Assembly (NCBI GenBank): GCA_017521285.1
Contig: JAFXDG010000002.1
Coordinates: 1 to 35,337, forward strand
Origin: Bacteroidaceae bacterium
Lineage (GTDB): Bacteria > Bacteroidota > Bacteroidia > Bacteroidales > Bacteroidaceae
Length of the DNA: 35,337 bases
Direction: 5' to 3'
Part shown: positions 7,662 through 15,817 of the stretch, in pieces
How positions within the stretch are numbered: the stretch's first letter is position 1
Layout of the letters: every line of letters begins with the position of its first letter
The notes under the pieces: model-generated
What the model saw: only the letters and a program-made list of their open reading frames with translations
Told to the model about the DNA's origin: nothing
Database searches by the model: none
Translations under genes and position numbers: made by a program

Positions 7662-7767
7662 ATTTTTCAGACGCGGATGACGCGGATGACGCAGATAAAT
7701 TTATAACCTATCGGGTATAATAATTAAAACAAATCCGCGTCATCCGCGTCATCTGCGTCTGAAAAAT
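7662..7767. repeat. Long inverted repeat built of 9-bp tandem units
   Basis: Arms 7662-7696 and 7733-7767 (35 bases each) match at 33 positions around a 36-base AT-rich loop. Each arm contains three 9-bp units of GACGCGGAT type, with one unit altered to GACGCAGAT; the altered unit is the last one in arm 1 and the first in the inverted arm 2, which makes the two mismatches. GTGTCA (7641-7646) and TGACAC (7775-7780) form a further outer pair. It sits between the convergent proS and PorT-like genes and could end transcription from both sides, though the T runs (about 5) are at the outer base of the stem. Confidence 0.9.
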
Positions 7768-7830
7768 TCAAATATGACACACCAATGATTTTCAAACAGA
7801 AATTTACATCGTTTGGCCGGACAAGACAAC

Positions 7831-8547
7831 TTACTTCGTCAGGTCGAACAAGTATGTAATCTTTCCATAGATGGTAGAAAGCCCCGAGCGGGAAAAGTCG
7901 TCCTTTTTACTGTTTCCATAAATATCTGAAAGGCCATAATAGTAACGTCCTTCGACAAGGAAATTGCCCACTCCTGTACGCACCTCCAAACCAAGACCAC
8001 CGGTAATACCATATTCAAACTTGTTTTCTACGGCCTTCCCATATTGGTAGTTGACGTTGTTGGGACGATAATTGGGATTCCAAGGATCACCACCATACTC
8101 TTCCTTATCATCCAGAAAAAAGCTGAATTGAGGACCGGCATTGATAAAGAAACGCACACCACGATTGTCGGCACCAAAGGCCAAATGAGCCAAGAAAGGA
8201 ATTTCCACGTAGTTAAGTGTACGTTGATAAGTATTTCCTGTGCCATCTTCAATCTTCTCCTTCCATCCGCGCTGGCTGAAGTTGGCTTCCACTTGAAGAC
8301 CACAAATCATGGCAAAGTACTTTTCACTGATGTAACGGGCAATAAATCCACCGACGAGCCCCTGATGAGTGGCTTGCTTGATGCTGGGCGAGAAGGTTAC
8401 ATTGTTAAATGTCGCACCAGCATTGACACCGATGGCCAAATTGTTGCGATAATCCGTAATCTGGGTAATCTGCGCTTCGGCTAAAAGGAAACTTCCGGCA
8501 AACAGAGCCATCATTGCGGTTTTGCGAAAGATATGAAGATATTTCAT
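7831..8547 (-). CDS. PorT-like outer-membrane beta-barrel protein
   Basis: A 238-residue protein with a signal peptide (cleavage near EAQITQ, residue 25) and then a repeated pattern of short amphipathic strands: AIGVNAGATFNNVTFSP, GLVGGFIARYI, GLQVEANFSQRGWKE, VEIPFLAHLAFG, FFINAGPQFSFFLDD, YGITGGLGLEVRT, NFLVEGRYYYGLSD and a final strand IYGKITYLFDL. This is the PorT/outer-membrane beta-barrel (OMP_b-brl_2) pattern common in Bacteroidetes. True PorT is a type IX secretion component; whether this is the secretion protein or one of its many paralogues cannot be told from the sequence. It starts 19 bases after the LysM gene and is certainly in an operon with it. Confidence 0.8.
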   Translation of the reverse strand: MKYLHIFRKTAMMALFAGSFLLAEAQITQITDYRNNLAIGVNAGATFNNVTFSPSIKQATHQGLVGGFIARYISEKYFAMICGLQVEANFSQRGWKEKIEDGTGNTYQRTLNYVEIPFLAHLAFGADNRGVRFFINAGPQFSFFLDDKEEYGGDPWNPNYRPNNVNYQYGKAVENKFEYGITGGLGLEVRTGVGNFLVEGRYYYGLSDIYGNSKKDDFSRSGLSTIYGKITYLFDLTK

Positions 8548-8566
8548 TTATTCTTTGGTTTAGGAA

Positions 8567-10402
8567 TTATTGCTCAAAATCCATCTTTATCAGTTCATGG
8601 TTGCGGGTCATGTGTACGAAGAACACCTTCTTGTTGATGAATCCGCCCCAATTGTTCACACGCTCGAAATGGAAGCCTGTCTGCACGGGTACAATATTGT
8701 ACGCAGATAAATTATCCTCCAATTTTGTACCATAACGGCTCAAGCCACGTAAGAAGTAATATCCAGTGTCGAAGCCCAACATGCCATACTTGGGATAAGT
8801 GCGGAGCATCTCCTTGTTGAACATATTACGGAACTTGTTATGAAAGGCTTTCGAACTGGGCAACAAATTGTTGGTGTAGAAGGATGAGTAGAAATAGGTG
8901 TCCAATTCATAGAAAGCCTGCAGGTGGTCGTTGTAATACTTTTGCCATTCGGGATAACCGAAGAGATGCATTTGATAAGGATTATCCTCAGCACGCACGA
9001 CCAATTGAAGGGTAGGCAAAAGTCTGATAAGTGCCGTATTGGTGCCTGACGTGGGGACGATGATGTTGTGCTTGGTCGAATCCATCACGGCGGTAAGAGC
9101 CGGCACAGCAATGACTTCCACATCATCCTTCTTTGTCTCCACCACTTCAGGCACAGGGATGGTGTGGTGGCCAATGCCACGCGTATCAAGCTCCAACTTC
9201 AATCCGTTGATGTAGTCGGTCTTGTCTTTTCCATCGTTTACTTCTATGAAGATGATGTTATAAGAGGCAAATTGCTCGGCAAAGAGTTTGTACACCTGTG
9301 CGTAGAGGTAAGATTGGGGAGTATATATCTGATATATATGCGGATTGGTGAACACTTCGCTCTCCTTGGAAGTGAAAGGGATGACGAGTCGGATACCATT
9401 CTCTTGACAAAAATCAGAAACAGGTTTGACGTGTCCTGCATGTCCAGGGCCAAAGATAATGTCCATTTGCTTCAATTCGGGCTTGGCCAATAGTGCATCA
9501 ATAGAAGCAGTGCGCTCGCCCGTGTCGAAGACGTGGAGGTTGATGTCCACCCCTTCGCGCTTCAAGCTGTCCACGGCCAAGAGGAAGCCTTCGTAGTACT
9601 CCACCATCTGTGCCTGAATACCACCGCCTGTTTCCAGCTGGAAGGGTAGGAGAAGGGCTGCATCAATGCTTTCCAACTTCTTGGTTGTCGGTTGGCTCTT
9701 GGCTATCAGCTCTTCATTAGAGGGTATTCTCAATTCAAGCTGGGGCTTGTGTTTCACCACCTTTTTATGTGGGATACAGAGGAACTTGCCTTTCTTCAAC
9801 TTCCCGTTCTTCAATTCAGGATTGGCATCAATCAGCTCCTTTTCGCTGATGCCATATTGGCGACTGATACTGAAGATGGTCTCTTTACGCTTCACCTTAT
9901 GCATTTCGCGACAGGGAGAGGCAGGTGTCTGCTCTTCCTTTTTCTGCTCAACCACAGGCTTCTGCTCTGTGGGTTGTTGCACAGTACCTTCGGTAATAGG
10001 GATGACGATGACTTGCCCCGTACGGAAATTTTGTGCACTCAATCCGGGGTTCGCCTTACAGATGATGTCAGCACTTACCTGATACTTCTGAGTAATGCGA
10101 TAAAGCGTTTCACCCGCTTGTATGGTATGGAAGTGAAGACGTCGCTGAACCGCACCATCAGCCGACTTTGTCTGTTGGGGGATACGCAGGGTTTGGCCTG
10201 CCTTCAGTTGTTTGTCACTTCCAGGATTCAACCCCACAATGTCATCCACACTGACACCATACATGCTGGATATGGAGTAAAGAGTCTGTCCACGCATCAC
10301 GGTGTGCGAAAACGAATTGTCCGGCTGGGGAGTTTGAGCCATGCCCGTCACTGAAGTGCCCAGCAACAGGAAAGCAAGGGATATACGCTTGATAAAGTCC
10401 AT
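8567..10402 (-). CDS. LysM-repeat protein fused to a type I periplasmic-binding domain
   Basis: A 611-residue exported protein. A signal peptide ends near residue 22 (SVTGMAQ). Three LysM domains follow, at about 32-76 (HTVMRGQTLYSISSMYGVS), 90-135 (HTIQAGETLYRITQKYQVS) and 168-213 (HKVKRKETIFSISRQYGIS), so it should bind peptidoglycan. From about 240 to the end is a periplasmic-binding fold of the LivJ/PBP1 class (IDAALLLPFQLETGG, DIIFGPGHAGHVKPVSDFCQ, MLGFDTGYYFLRGLSRYG). No ABC transporter genes are nearby, so the domain may be a sensor or a scaffold rather than a transport protein. I chose the ATG at 10402; the codon before it is TTG. Operon with the PorT-like gene. Confidence 0.85.
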   Translation of the reverse strand: MDFIKRISLAFLLLGTSVTGMAQTPQPDNSFSHTVMRGQTLYSISSMYGVSVDDIVGLNPGSDKQLKAGQTLRIPQQTKSADGAVQRRLHFHTIQAGETLYRITQKYQVSADIICKANPGLSAQNFRTGQVIVIPITEGTVQQPTEQKPVVEQKKEEQTPASPCREMHKVKRKETIFSISRQYGISEKELIDANPELKNGKLKKGKFLCIPHKKVVKHKPQLELRIPSNEELIAKSQPTTKKLESIDAALLLPFQLETGGGIQAQMVEYYEGFLLAVDSLKREGVDINLHVFDTGERTASIDALLAKPELKQMDIIFGPGHAGHVKPVSDFCQENGIRLVIPFTSKESEVFTNPHIYQIYTPQSYLYAQVYKLFAEQFASYNIIFIEVNDGKDKTDYINGLKLELDTRGIGHHTIPVPEVVETKKDDVEVIAVPALTAVMDSTKHNIIVPTSGTNTALIRLLPTLQLVVRAEDNPYQMHLFGYPEWQKYYNDHLQAFYELDTYFYSSFYTNNLLPSSKAFHNKFRNMFNKEMLRTYPKYGMLGFDTGYYFLRGLSRYGTKLEDNLSAYNIVPVQTGFHFERVNNWGGFINKKVFFVHMTRNHELIKMDFEQ

Positions 10403-10446
10403 CAATCTTTCTGAGTATTTTGTCCGAAAACTGTTATTATTGGGCG

Positions 10447-10454
10447 CAAAATTA
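10447..10454 (-). promoter_or_regulatory. -7 box for the LysM/PorT operon
   Basis: Minus-strand TAATTTTG followed by CGCCC, 45 bases before the ATG. The -33 region is not clear. Confidence 0.45.
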
Positions 10455-10540
10455 CAAAAAAATATCTACTCTATACACGAAATAGGATTGTTTAGCAAAT
10501 AATAATACCCTTTTTCGGCCGTTATTTCGATAGGAAACAC

Positions 10541-10548
10541 TATTTTTG
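10541..10548 (+). promoter_or_regulatory. -7 box for the type IX C-terminal-domain gene
   Basis: TATTTTTG followed by CAAA, 31 bases before the ATG at 10579. It diverges from the LysM operon promoter about 90 bases away. Confidence 0.45.
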
Positions 10549-10578
10549 CAAATTAAAAGAGAATAATTGTATCGAAGC

Positions 10579-11310
10579 ATGAAGAAAAAACAGATACTGT
10601 CCACCCTGCTTTTTGTCCTTCTCTCCATCATTGGAGCCAAGGCACAAGTGGGAAATCCCGTCGGACGGGTGTTGGAGGAAAACGGAGGTCCCGTGGAGGA
10701 AGAAACTCTCATCAGTGGCGGAGAAAGCTACACGGCATCGGCTCCACTGAAAGTCTCTTTCGGAGCCAATGTGGAAGAACAGGAGGGTTACACCTATGCC
10801 TACGAATGGGTCATCTATCCGGCCGACCACCCCGAAGAGGCGCTTCTCCGCCGATTTGAGCCAGAGACGGAATATACATTCTACGACTCGGGCACAGTCG
10901 GTGTACAATTGAAGATTACCTATTCGCCCACTGATGGTTCAGCAGAGCCGATGGAGGAGGAGGCAGAGCCTATCCTCATCGTCATCAGTGAATCGTCGCT
11001 GAAGGTGCCCAATGCCTTTTCGCCCAATGGCGACGGAGTGAACGATGTCTATCACATCACCTTCCAATCGTTAGTAAAGTTAGAGGCCTCCATCTTCAAC
11101 CGATGGGGACAACGCATCTGTCAGATGAACCTGAGCAACATCGACCAAGGATGGGACGGCACTCATGGAGGACGTGACGTGAAGGACGGAGTATATTTCA
11201 TTGTAGTTGAAGCCGTTGGCTCGGATGGAATAAAGTATAACATCAGGAGAGACATCAACATCCTGCGTGGACAAGGAGGCCTGAACGGAGGGGGAAGCGG
11301 AGGATACTGA
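10579..11310 (+). CDS. Exported protein with gliding-motility/T9SS type B C-terminal domain
   Basis: A 243-residue protein with a signal peptide (MKKKQILSTLLFVLLSIIGAKA). Residues about 50-137 look like one PKD/Ig-type beta-sandwich (APLKVSFGANVEEQEGYTYA, YEWVIYP, YDSGTVGVQLKITY). Residues 143-235 are the CHU_C/gliding-motility-associated domain: VPNAFSPNGDGVNDVYHI at 143-160, then ASIFNRWGQRI, GWDGTHGGRDVKDGVYFIVV. In Flavobacteria this domain is the type B sorting signal for type IX secretion. Here it is followed by a short Gly-rich tail (GGLNGGGSGGY). I chose the ATG at 10579; the frame also has a TTG 12 bases earlier. Its divergence from a PorT-like gene is suggestive, but the type IX machinery is not otherwise in view. 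Confidence 0.85.
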   Translation: MKKKQILSTLLFVLLSIIGAKAQVGNPVGRVLEENGGPVEEETLISGGESYTASAPLKVSFGANVEEQEGYTYAYEWVIYPADHPEEALLRRFEPETEYTFYDSGTVGVQLKITYSPTDGSAEPMEEEAEPILIVISESSLKVPNAFSPNGDGVNDVYHITFQSLVKLEASIFNRWGQRICQMNLSNIDQGWDGTHGGRDVKDGVYFIVVEAVGSDGIKYNIRRDINILRGQGGLNGGGSGGY

Positions 11311-11340
11311 AAACACCCGTCGCACCCATCTGAAACCTTA

Positions 11341-11428
11341 ACAAACCTTACCCTACGCTTAAGGTTACCTTAACCCTGAGGTAAGCCTACATCATCCCTG
11401 AGATGAAGTAGCCTCAGTAAACATGTAA
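11341..11428. repeat. Degenerate 22-bp tandem array, four units
   Basis: Four contiguous 22-base units start at 11341, 11363, 11385 and 11407. The best-formed, second unit is GGTTAC followed by CTTAACCCTGAGGTAA; the core CCCTGA recurs in the third. It shares this sequence with the array at 28154-28219: unit two here and unit three there agree at 17 of 22 positions, as close as neighbours within one array. It lies between the type IX-domain gene and uvrA. Confidence 0.65.
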
Positions 11429-11448
11429 GGTTTACACCCCAATCACCC

Positions 11449-11490
11449 GTAACTCATAGCTTGTAGCTCGTAACTCTTAGCTTGTAACTG
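11449..11490. repeat. 21-bp direct repeat, two units, just before uvrA
   Basis: Two adjacent 21-base units starting GTAACTCATAGCTTGTAGCT at 11449 and GTAACTCTTAGCTTGTAACT at 11470, matching at 18 of 21 positions; each is itself made of two similar halves (GTAACTC-TAG and CTTGTARCT). The second ends four bases before the uvrA ATG, so it must be in the translation-initiation region. Confidence 0.75.
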
Positions 11491-11494
11491 GAAA

Positions 11495-14320
11495 ATGAAC
11501 GAAGAAGAAAAGATAAACGTCTGGGGAGCCCGCGTGCACAACCTGAAGAATGTGGATGTGGAAATCCCCCGCAACAAACTTGCCGTCATCACAGGATTGA
11601 GTGGTAGCGGCAAGTCGTCATTGGCTTTCGATACCATCTTTGCCGAAGGCCAACGCCGTTATATAGAGACCTTCTCGGCATACGCCCGCAATTTTCTGGG
11701 CGGGATGGAAAGGCCCGACGTAGATAAGATTACGGGGCTCAGTCCTGTGATTTCCATCGAACAGAAAACCACCAACAAGAATCCGCGCTCGACCGTAGGT
11801 ACCACTACCGAAGTGTTTGACTACCTGCGTCTTCTCTACGCACGGGCAGGTGAAGCCTTCTCGTACCTCTCAGGCGAACGGATGGTGAAATACACCGAGG
11901 AGAAGATTCTCTCCCTCATCAGCGAGCAATACATGGGCAAACGCATCATGATTCTTGCCCCATCCGTGCGTAGCCGAAAGGGACACTACAAGGAGTTGTT
12001 CGAGCAAATCCGTCGTAAGGGCTACCTTTATGCCCGCGTGGATGGCGAAGTGAAAGAGGTATTGCCCGGCATGAGGGTGGACAGATACAAGAACCACGAC
12101 ATCGAAATCGTCATCGACAAGATGCGGGTAACGAATACCGACGAAGAGCGCTTGCGCCAAAGTGTGGCCACGGCCATGCAACAAGGCGAAGGGCTGATAC
12201 TTATCCTTGACGCCGACACGGGCGAAGTGCGCCACTATAGCAAGCGGTTGATGTGTCCCGTCACGGGATTGGCTTATCGCGAGCCGGCACCGCACAACTT
12301 CTCGTTCAACTCTCCACAAGGCGCTTGTCCCCGATGTAAAGGCCTCGGTGTGGTAAGCCTGATTGACGTGGACAAAGTCATCCCCGACCGTTCACTCTCC
12401 ATCCACGAAGGAGCCATTGCCCCCTTGGGCAAATACAAGGGAACCATGATTTTCTTCCAGATAGAAGCTTTGCTCGAGAAGTATGAAGCAACCCTGAAGA
12501 CTCCCGTCAACCAATTGCCCGACGAAGCCATCGACGAAATCCTCAATGGCTCGGACGACCGCTTGCGCATCAAGGCAAGCCTCATCCACACCACGTCGGA
12601 TTATTTCGTCACCTTCGACGGATTGGTGAAGTACATACAGATGCTTCAGGAGCAGGATGCAAGCGCCACCGAACAGAAGTGGGCAGAGCAATTCTCGCGC
12701 ACGGCCACTTGTCCCGAGTGTGGTGGCCAGCGTCTCAATCGCGAAGCACTCAGCTACCGCATCCACGACAAGAACATCATGGAGTTGGCCGAAATGGACA
12801 TCAGCGAACTCTACGAATGGCTCAATGGGGTAGAAGAGCACCTCTCGGACAAGCAACGTACCATTGCGACAGAGATATTGAAGGAAATCCGCACCCGCCT
12901 CAAGTTTCTCCTCGATGTAGGACTCGATTACCTTTCACTCAACCGTGCCTCGATGACACTTTCAGGAGGTGAAAGCCAACGCATCCGTCTGGCCACCCAG
13001 ATAGGTTCGCAACTGGTGAACGTGCTCTACATCCTCGACGAGCCGAGCATCGGCCTCCACCAACGCGACAACCGACGGTTGATTAACTCCCTCTCTGCCC
13101 TTCGCGACTTGGGCAACTCGGTCATCGTGGTGGAGCATGACAAGGACATGATGCTCGCCGCCGACTATGTGGTGGACATGGGGCCTCGCGCCGGACGATT
13201 GGGTGGTGAAGTGGTCTTCCAAGGTACTCCCGAAGAGATGCTCAGACAGGAGACACTCACCTCCAACTACCTCAACGGAAAACTGAAGATAGAAGTGCCC
13301 GCCGAGCGGAGGAAAGGTAACGGAAAGAGCCTCATTATTCGCGGAGCACGGGGAAACAATTTAAAGCAGGTGGACGCAAAATTTCCCTTGGGCAAACTCA
13401 TCTGCGTGACGGGTGTGTCGGGTAGCGGAAAATCCACCCTCATCAACGAAACCCTTCACCCCATACTCTCTCAAAAGTTTTACCGCTCACTCAAAGACCC
13501 CTTGCCTTACGACTCCATCGAAGGATTGGAGCATATAGATAAGGTGGTGGATGTTGACCAATCTCCCATCGGACGCACACCGCGCTCAAACCCAGCCACC
13601 TACACCAATGTGTTTGCCGACATCCGTAACCTCTTCGTAGGACTTCCCGAAGCAAAGATTCGTGGCTACAAGCCCGGACGCTTCTCGTTCAACATCAGTG
13701 GCGGACGGTGCGAAGCATGTAGTGGAAACGGATACAAGACCATCGAAATGAACTTCCTTCCCGACGTGATGGTGCCTTGCGAAGTGTGCCACGGCAAGCG
13801 ATACAATCGCGAGACACTGGAGGTGCGCTACAAAGGCAAATCCATTGCCGATGTGTTGGACATGACCATCAACCAAGCAGTAGAGTTCTTCGAAAATGTG
13901 CCGGCCATCCTCTCCAAGATAAAGGTACTTCAAGATGTCGGCCTCGGATACGTCAAATTGGGGCAACCCTCCACAACCCTTTCGGGTGGAGAGAGCCAGC
14001 GCGTCAAACTGGCCACCGAACTATCCAAGCGCGACACAGGCAAGACACTCTACATCCTCGACGAACCCACCACGGGGCTTCACTTCGAGGACATCCGTGT
14101 ACTCTTGAACGTGCTCAACCGCTTGGTGGATAAGGGAAACACAGTCATTATCATCGAACACAACCTCGACGTCATCAAAATGGCCGACCACATTATCGAC
14201 ATGGGGCCCGAAGGCGGACGGGGCGGGGGAGTACTCCTCTCCAGTGGCACTCCCGAAGAAGTGGCCCGCTCTGAAAAAGGATACACGCCCAAGTTCCTCC
14301 GAGAAGAACTGGGCCTATAA
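11495..14320 (+). CDS. uvrA: Excinuclease ABC subunit A
   Basis: A 941-residue damage-recognition ATPase of nucleotide excision repair; it loads UvrB on damaged DNA. Two ABC ATPase halves are present: Walker [11 protein letters not shown] (about 34-43) with signature [19 protein letters not shown] and [11 protein letters not shown] (about 642-652) with [18 protein letters not shown]. The C-terminal zinc module [10 protein letters not shown] to [10 protein letters not shown] is complete. The first zinc module reads C254-P-V-T instead of CPxC, with C278 and C281 still present, so one ligand is missing. Length equals E. coli UvrA. The 30 bases before the start are a tandem repeat; ybaK follows after 19 bases. 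Confidence 0.98.
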   Translation: MNEEEKINVWGARVHNLKNVDVEIPRNKLAVITGLSGSGKSSLAFDTIFAEGQRRYIETFSAYARNFLGGMERPDVDKITGLSPVISIEQKTTNKNPRSTVGTTTEVFDYLRLLYARAGEAFSYLSGERMVKYTEEKILSLISEQYMGKRIMILAPSVRSRKGHYKELFEQIRRKGYLYARVDGEVKEVLPGMRVDRYKNHDIEIVIDKMRVTNTDEERLRQSVATAMQQGEGLILILDADTGEVRHYSKRLMCPVTGLAYREPAPHNFSFNSPQGACPRCKGLGVVSLIDVDKVIPDRSLSIHEGAIAPLGKYKGTMIFFQIEALLEKYEATLKTPVNQLPDEAIDEILNGSDDRLRIKASLIHTTSDYFVTFDGLVKYIQMLQEQDASATEQKWAEQFSRTATCPECGGQRLNREALSYRIHDKNIMELAEMDISELYEWLNGVEEHLSDKQRTIATEILKEIRTRLKFLLDVGLDYLSLNRASMTLSGGESQRIRLATQIGSQLVNVLYILDEPSIGLHQRDNRRLINSLSALRDLGNSVIVVEHDKDMMLAADYVVDMGPRAGRLGGEVVFQGTPEEMLRQETLTSNYLNGKLKIEVPAERRKGNGKSLIIRGARGNNLKQVDAKFPLGKLICVTGVSGSGKSTLINETLHPILSQKFYRSLKDPLPYDSIEGLEHIDKVVDVDQSPIGRTPRSNPATYTNVFADIRNLFVGLPEAKIRGYKPGRFSFNISGGRCEACSGNGYKTIEMNFLPDVMVPCEVCHGKRYNRETLEVRYKGKSIADVLDMTINQAVEFFENVPAILSKIKVLQDVGLGYVKLGQPSTTLSGGESQRVKLATELSKRDTGKTLYILDEPTTGLHFEDIRVLLNVLNRLVDKGNTVIIIEHNLDVIKMADHIIDMGPEGGRGGGVLLSSGTPEEVARSEKGYTPKFLREELGL

Positions 14321-14339
14321 AAAATAAAATAAGAAGCCA

Positions 14340-14828
14340 ATGGCCAAAGAAAAAGATAAAATCCAAAAGACAAACGTCGCCCGCCTGATGGACAAGGCAA
14401 AGATTGCTTACGAACTTATCCCCTACGAAGTGGACGAGAGCGACCTCAGTGCCCACCACATAGTGGCACAATTGGGCGAGAATATCGAACAGGTGTTCAA
14501 GACCTTGGTGCTTCATGGCGACAAGACGGGGCACTTCGTCTGCGTCATCCCTGGTGGCGATGAGGTTGACCTCAAGATGGCCGCCAAGGTGAGTGGCAAC
14601 AAGAAGTGCGACCTCATCCCCATGAAGGAGCTGCTTCCCCTCACCGGATACATCCGTGGCGGATGCTCGCCCATAGGCATGAAGAAGCATTTCCCCACCT
14701 ATATCCACCGCACGGCGCTCGACTTTCCTTATATATATGTCTCCGCTGGTGTGCGCGGCCTTCAGATGAAACTTGCCCCTGCCGACCTCATCCGCGCCGC
14801 ACAAGCCACACCATGCGAGTTGTTTTAG
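14340..14828 (+). CDS. ybaK: Cys-tRNA(Pro)/Cys-tRNA(Cys) deacylase
   Basis: A 162-residue YbaK/EbsC-family protein, a single-domain trans-editing enzyme that hydrolyses Cys-tRNAPro produced by ProRS error. Visible family marks are VARLMDKAKIAYELIPYEVD at the N-terminus, the conserved VFKTLVLHGD with its Lys (about residue 60), VDLKMAAKVSG, and GGCSPIGMKKHFPTYIHRTA (about 106-125), and the ending RGLQMKLAPADLIRAA. It starts 19 bases after uvrA and must be co-transcribed with it. The partner enzyme ProRS is encoded at 6103-7593. Confidence 0.94.
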   Translation: MAKEKDKIQKTNVARLMDKAKIAYELIPYEVDESDLSAHHIVAQLGENIEQVFKTLVLHGDKTGHFVCVIPGGDEVDLKMAAKVSGNKKCDLIPMKELLPLTGYIRGGCSPIGMKKHFPTYIHRTALDFPYIYVSAGVRGLQMKLAPADLIRAAQATPCELF

Positions 14829-14882
14829 AGTAAATTATTGTGTATTTGCACCATTAAATGACCTAAATAATACGGAAAATTT

Positions 14883-15725
14883 ATGAGACTTACCACATAC
14901 TGCTTTTCGCCCACGGGCACTTCACGGAAAAACATGATGGCCGTAGTGAAAGGATTGAATCCCGACGAGGCAACGCATAACGACTATACCTATTATAATA
15001 TAGAGAAGGGAGCCAGATTGGACGAAGTGCTCTCTTCGGATGATTTGGCCCTGTTTTCTGTCCCCGTTTATGGAGGGAAGGTGGCTCCTACAGCACTGGA
15101 GCGCATAGCGCAGGTGAGGGGAAAAGAGACTCCGGCCATCCTACTGGTGACTTACGGTAACCGCAATTTTGAGCAAGTGCTCGTCCAACTGGCCGACTTT
15201 GTGCGCGAACGCGGATTCCGTCCCATTGCCGCCGCGGCTTTAGTGGGCGAACATTCCTATAGCAATGCACAATATCCTATAGCCGTAGGAAGACCCGATG
15301 CGACCGACTTAGCTTCGGCCGAAGAGTTCGGTAAACAAATTGCCAACAAACTCAAGGATAGAGACAAGGAGACTTGGGACATCGACATTGCCAACAATAT
15401 GCCCTGTTTGGAAACACCAGAAGCGTCATTACAAGCCTTCCGCCTTTTTGTTCAAGAATACACCCGACAACAACAGGCAAACCCAGTGAAAGCCTATCCA
15501 GCCGCATCACCCGAAGCATGTAGCCATTGTGGTGTGTGCGTAGAGCTTTGCCCCACACAGGCCATTGCCGCAGGCAGTGAGGAGGTGACCGATGCCACGC
15601 GTTGCATCCGTTGTTGCGCATGTGTGAAAGGATGCCCCTCAGGAGTGCGTACATTCCTCTCTCCTTTTGCAAAACCCCTGTCAGAAAACTTCCAAATGCG
15701 CCGCGAACCACTTTATCTTTTGTAA
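14883..15725 (+). CDS. EFR1-type flavodoxin/ferredoxin fusion
   Basis: A 280-residue redox protein with a flavodoxin-like N-terminal domain (YCFSPTGTSRKN, the FMN phosphate loop, residues 7-17; LFSVPVYGGKVAP near 58-69; VTYGNRNFEQVL near 89-100) and a C-terminal 2x[4Fe-4S] ferredoxin domain with C213, C216, C219, C223 and C241, C244, C247, C251. The pattern is the EFR1 (ferredoxin with flavodoxin fold) family, an anaerobic electron carrier of unknown partner. The extra Cys at 245 in the second cluster is next to a ligand. It starts 55 bases after ybaK; a weak TGTATTTG in the gap could be its own promoter. Confidence 0.88.
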   Translation: MRLTTYCFSPTGTSRKNMMAVVKGLNPDEATHNDYTYYNIEKGARLDEVLSSDDLALFSVPVYGGKVAPTALERIAQVRGKETPAILLVTYGNRNFEQVLVQLADFVRERGFRPIAAAALVGEHSYSNAQYPIAVGRPDATDLASAEEFGKQIANKLKDRDKETWDIDIANNMPCLETPEASLQAFRLFVQEYTRQQQANPVKAYPAASPEACSHCGVCVELCPTQAIAAGSEEVTDATRCIRCCACVKGCPSGVRTFLSPFAKPLSENFQMRREPLYLL

Positions 15726-15729
15726 ATCA

Positions 15730-15760
15730 TTGGAAAATCAAAGATATTTGCGTATCTTCG
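15730..15760 (+). promoter_or_regulatory. Promoter of the POT transporter
   Basis: TTG at 15730-15732, twenty bases, TATCTTCG at 15753-15760, followed by CGCCGC. One mismatch from the -7 consensus; spacing exact. It begins right after the stop of the redox gene. Confidence 0.6.
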
Positions 15761-15817
15761 CGCCGCAAAACAATGAAAAACAATTTTAATCTATAAACAC
15801 TTTAAAAATTATTATCT

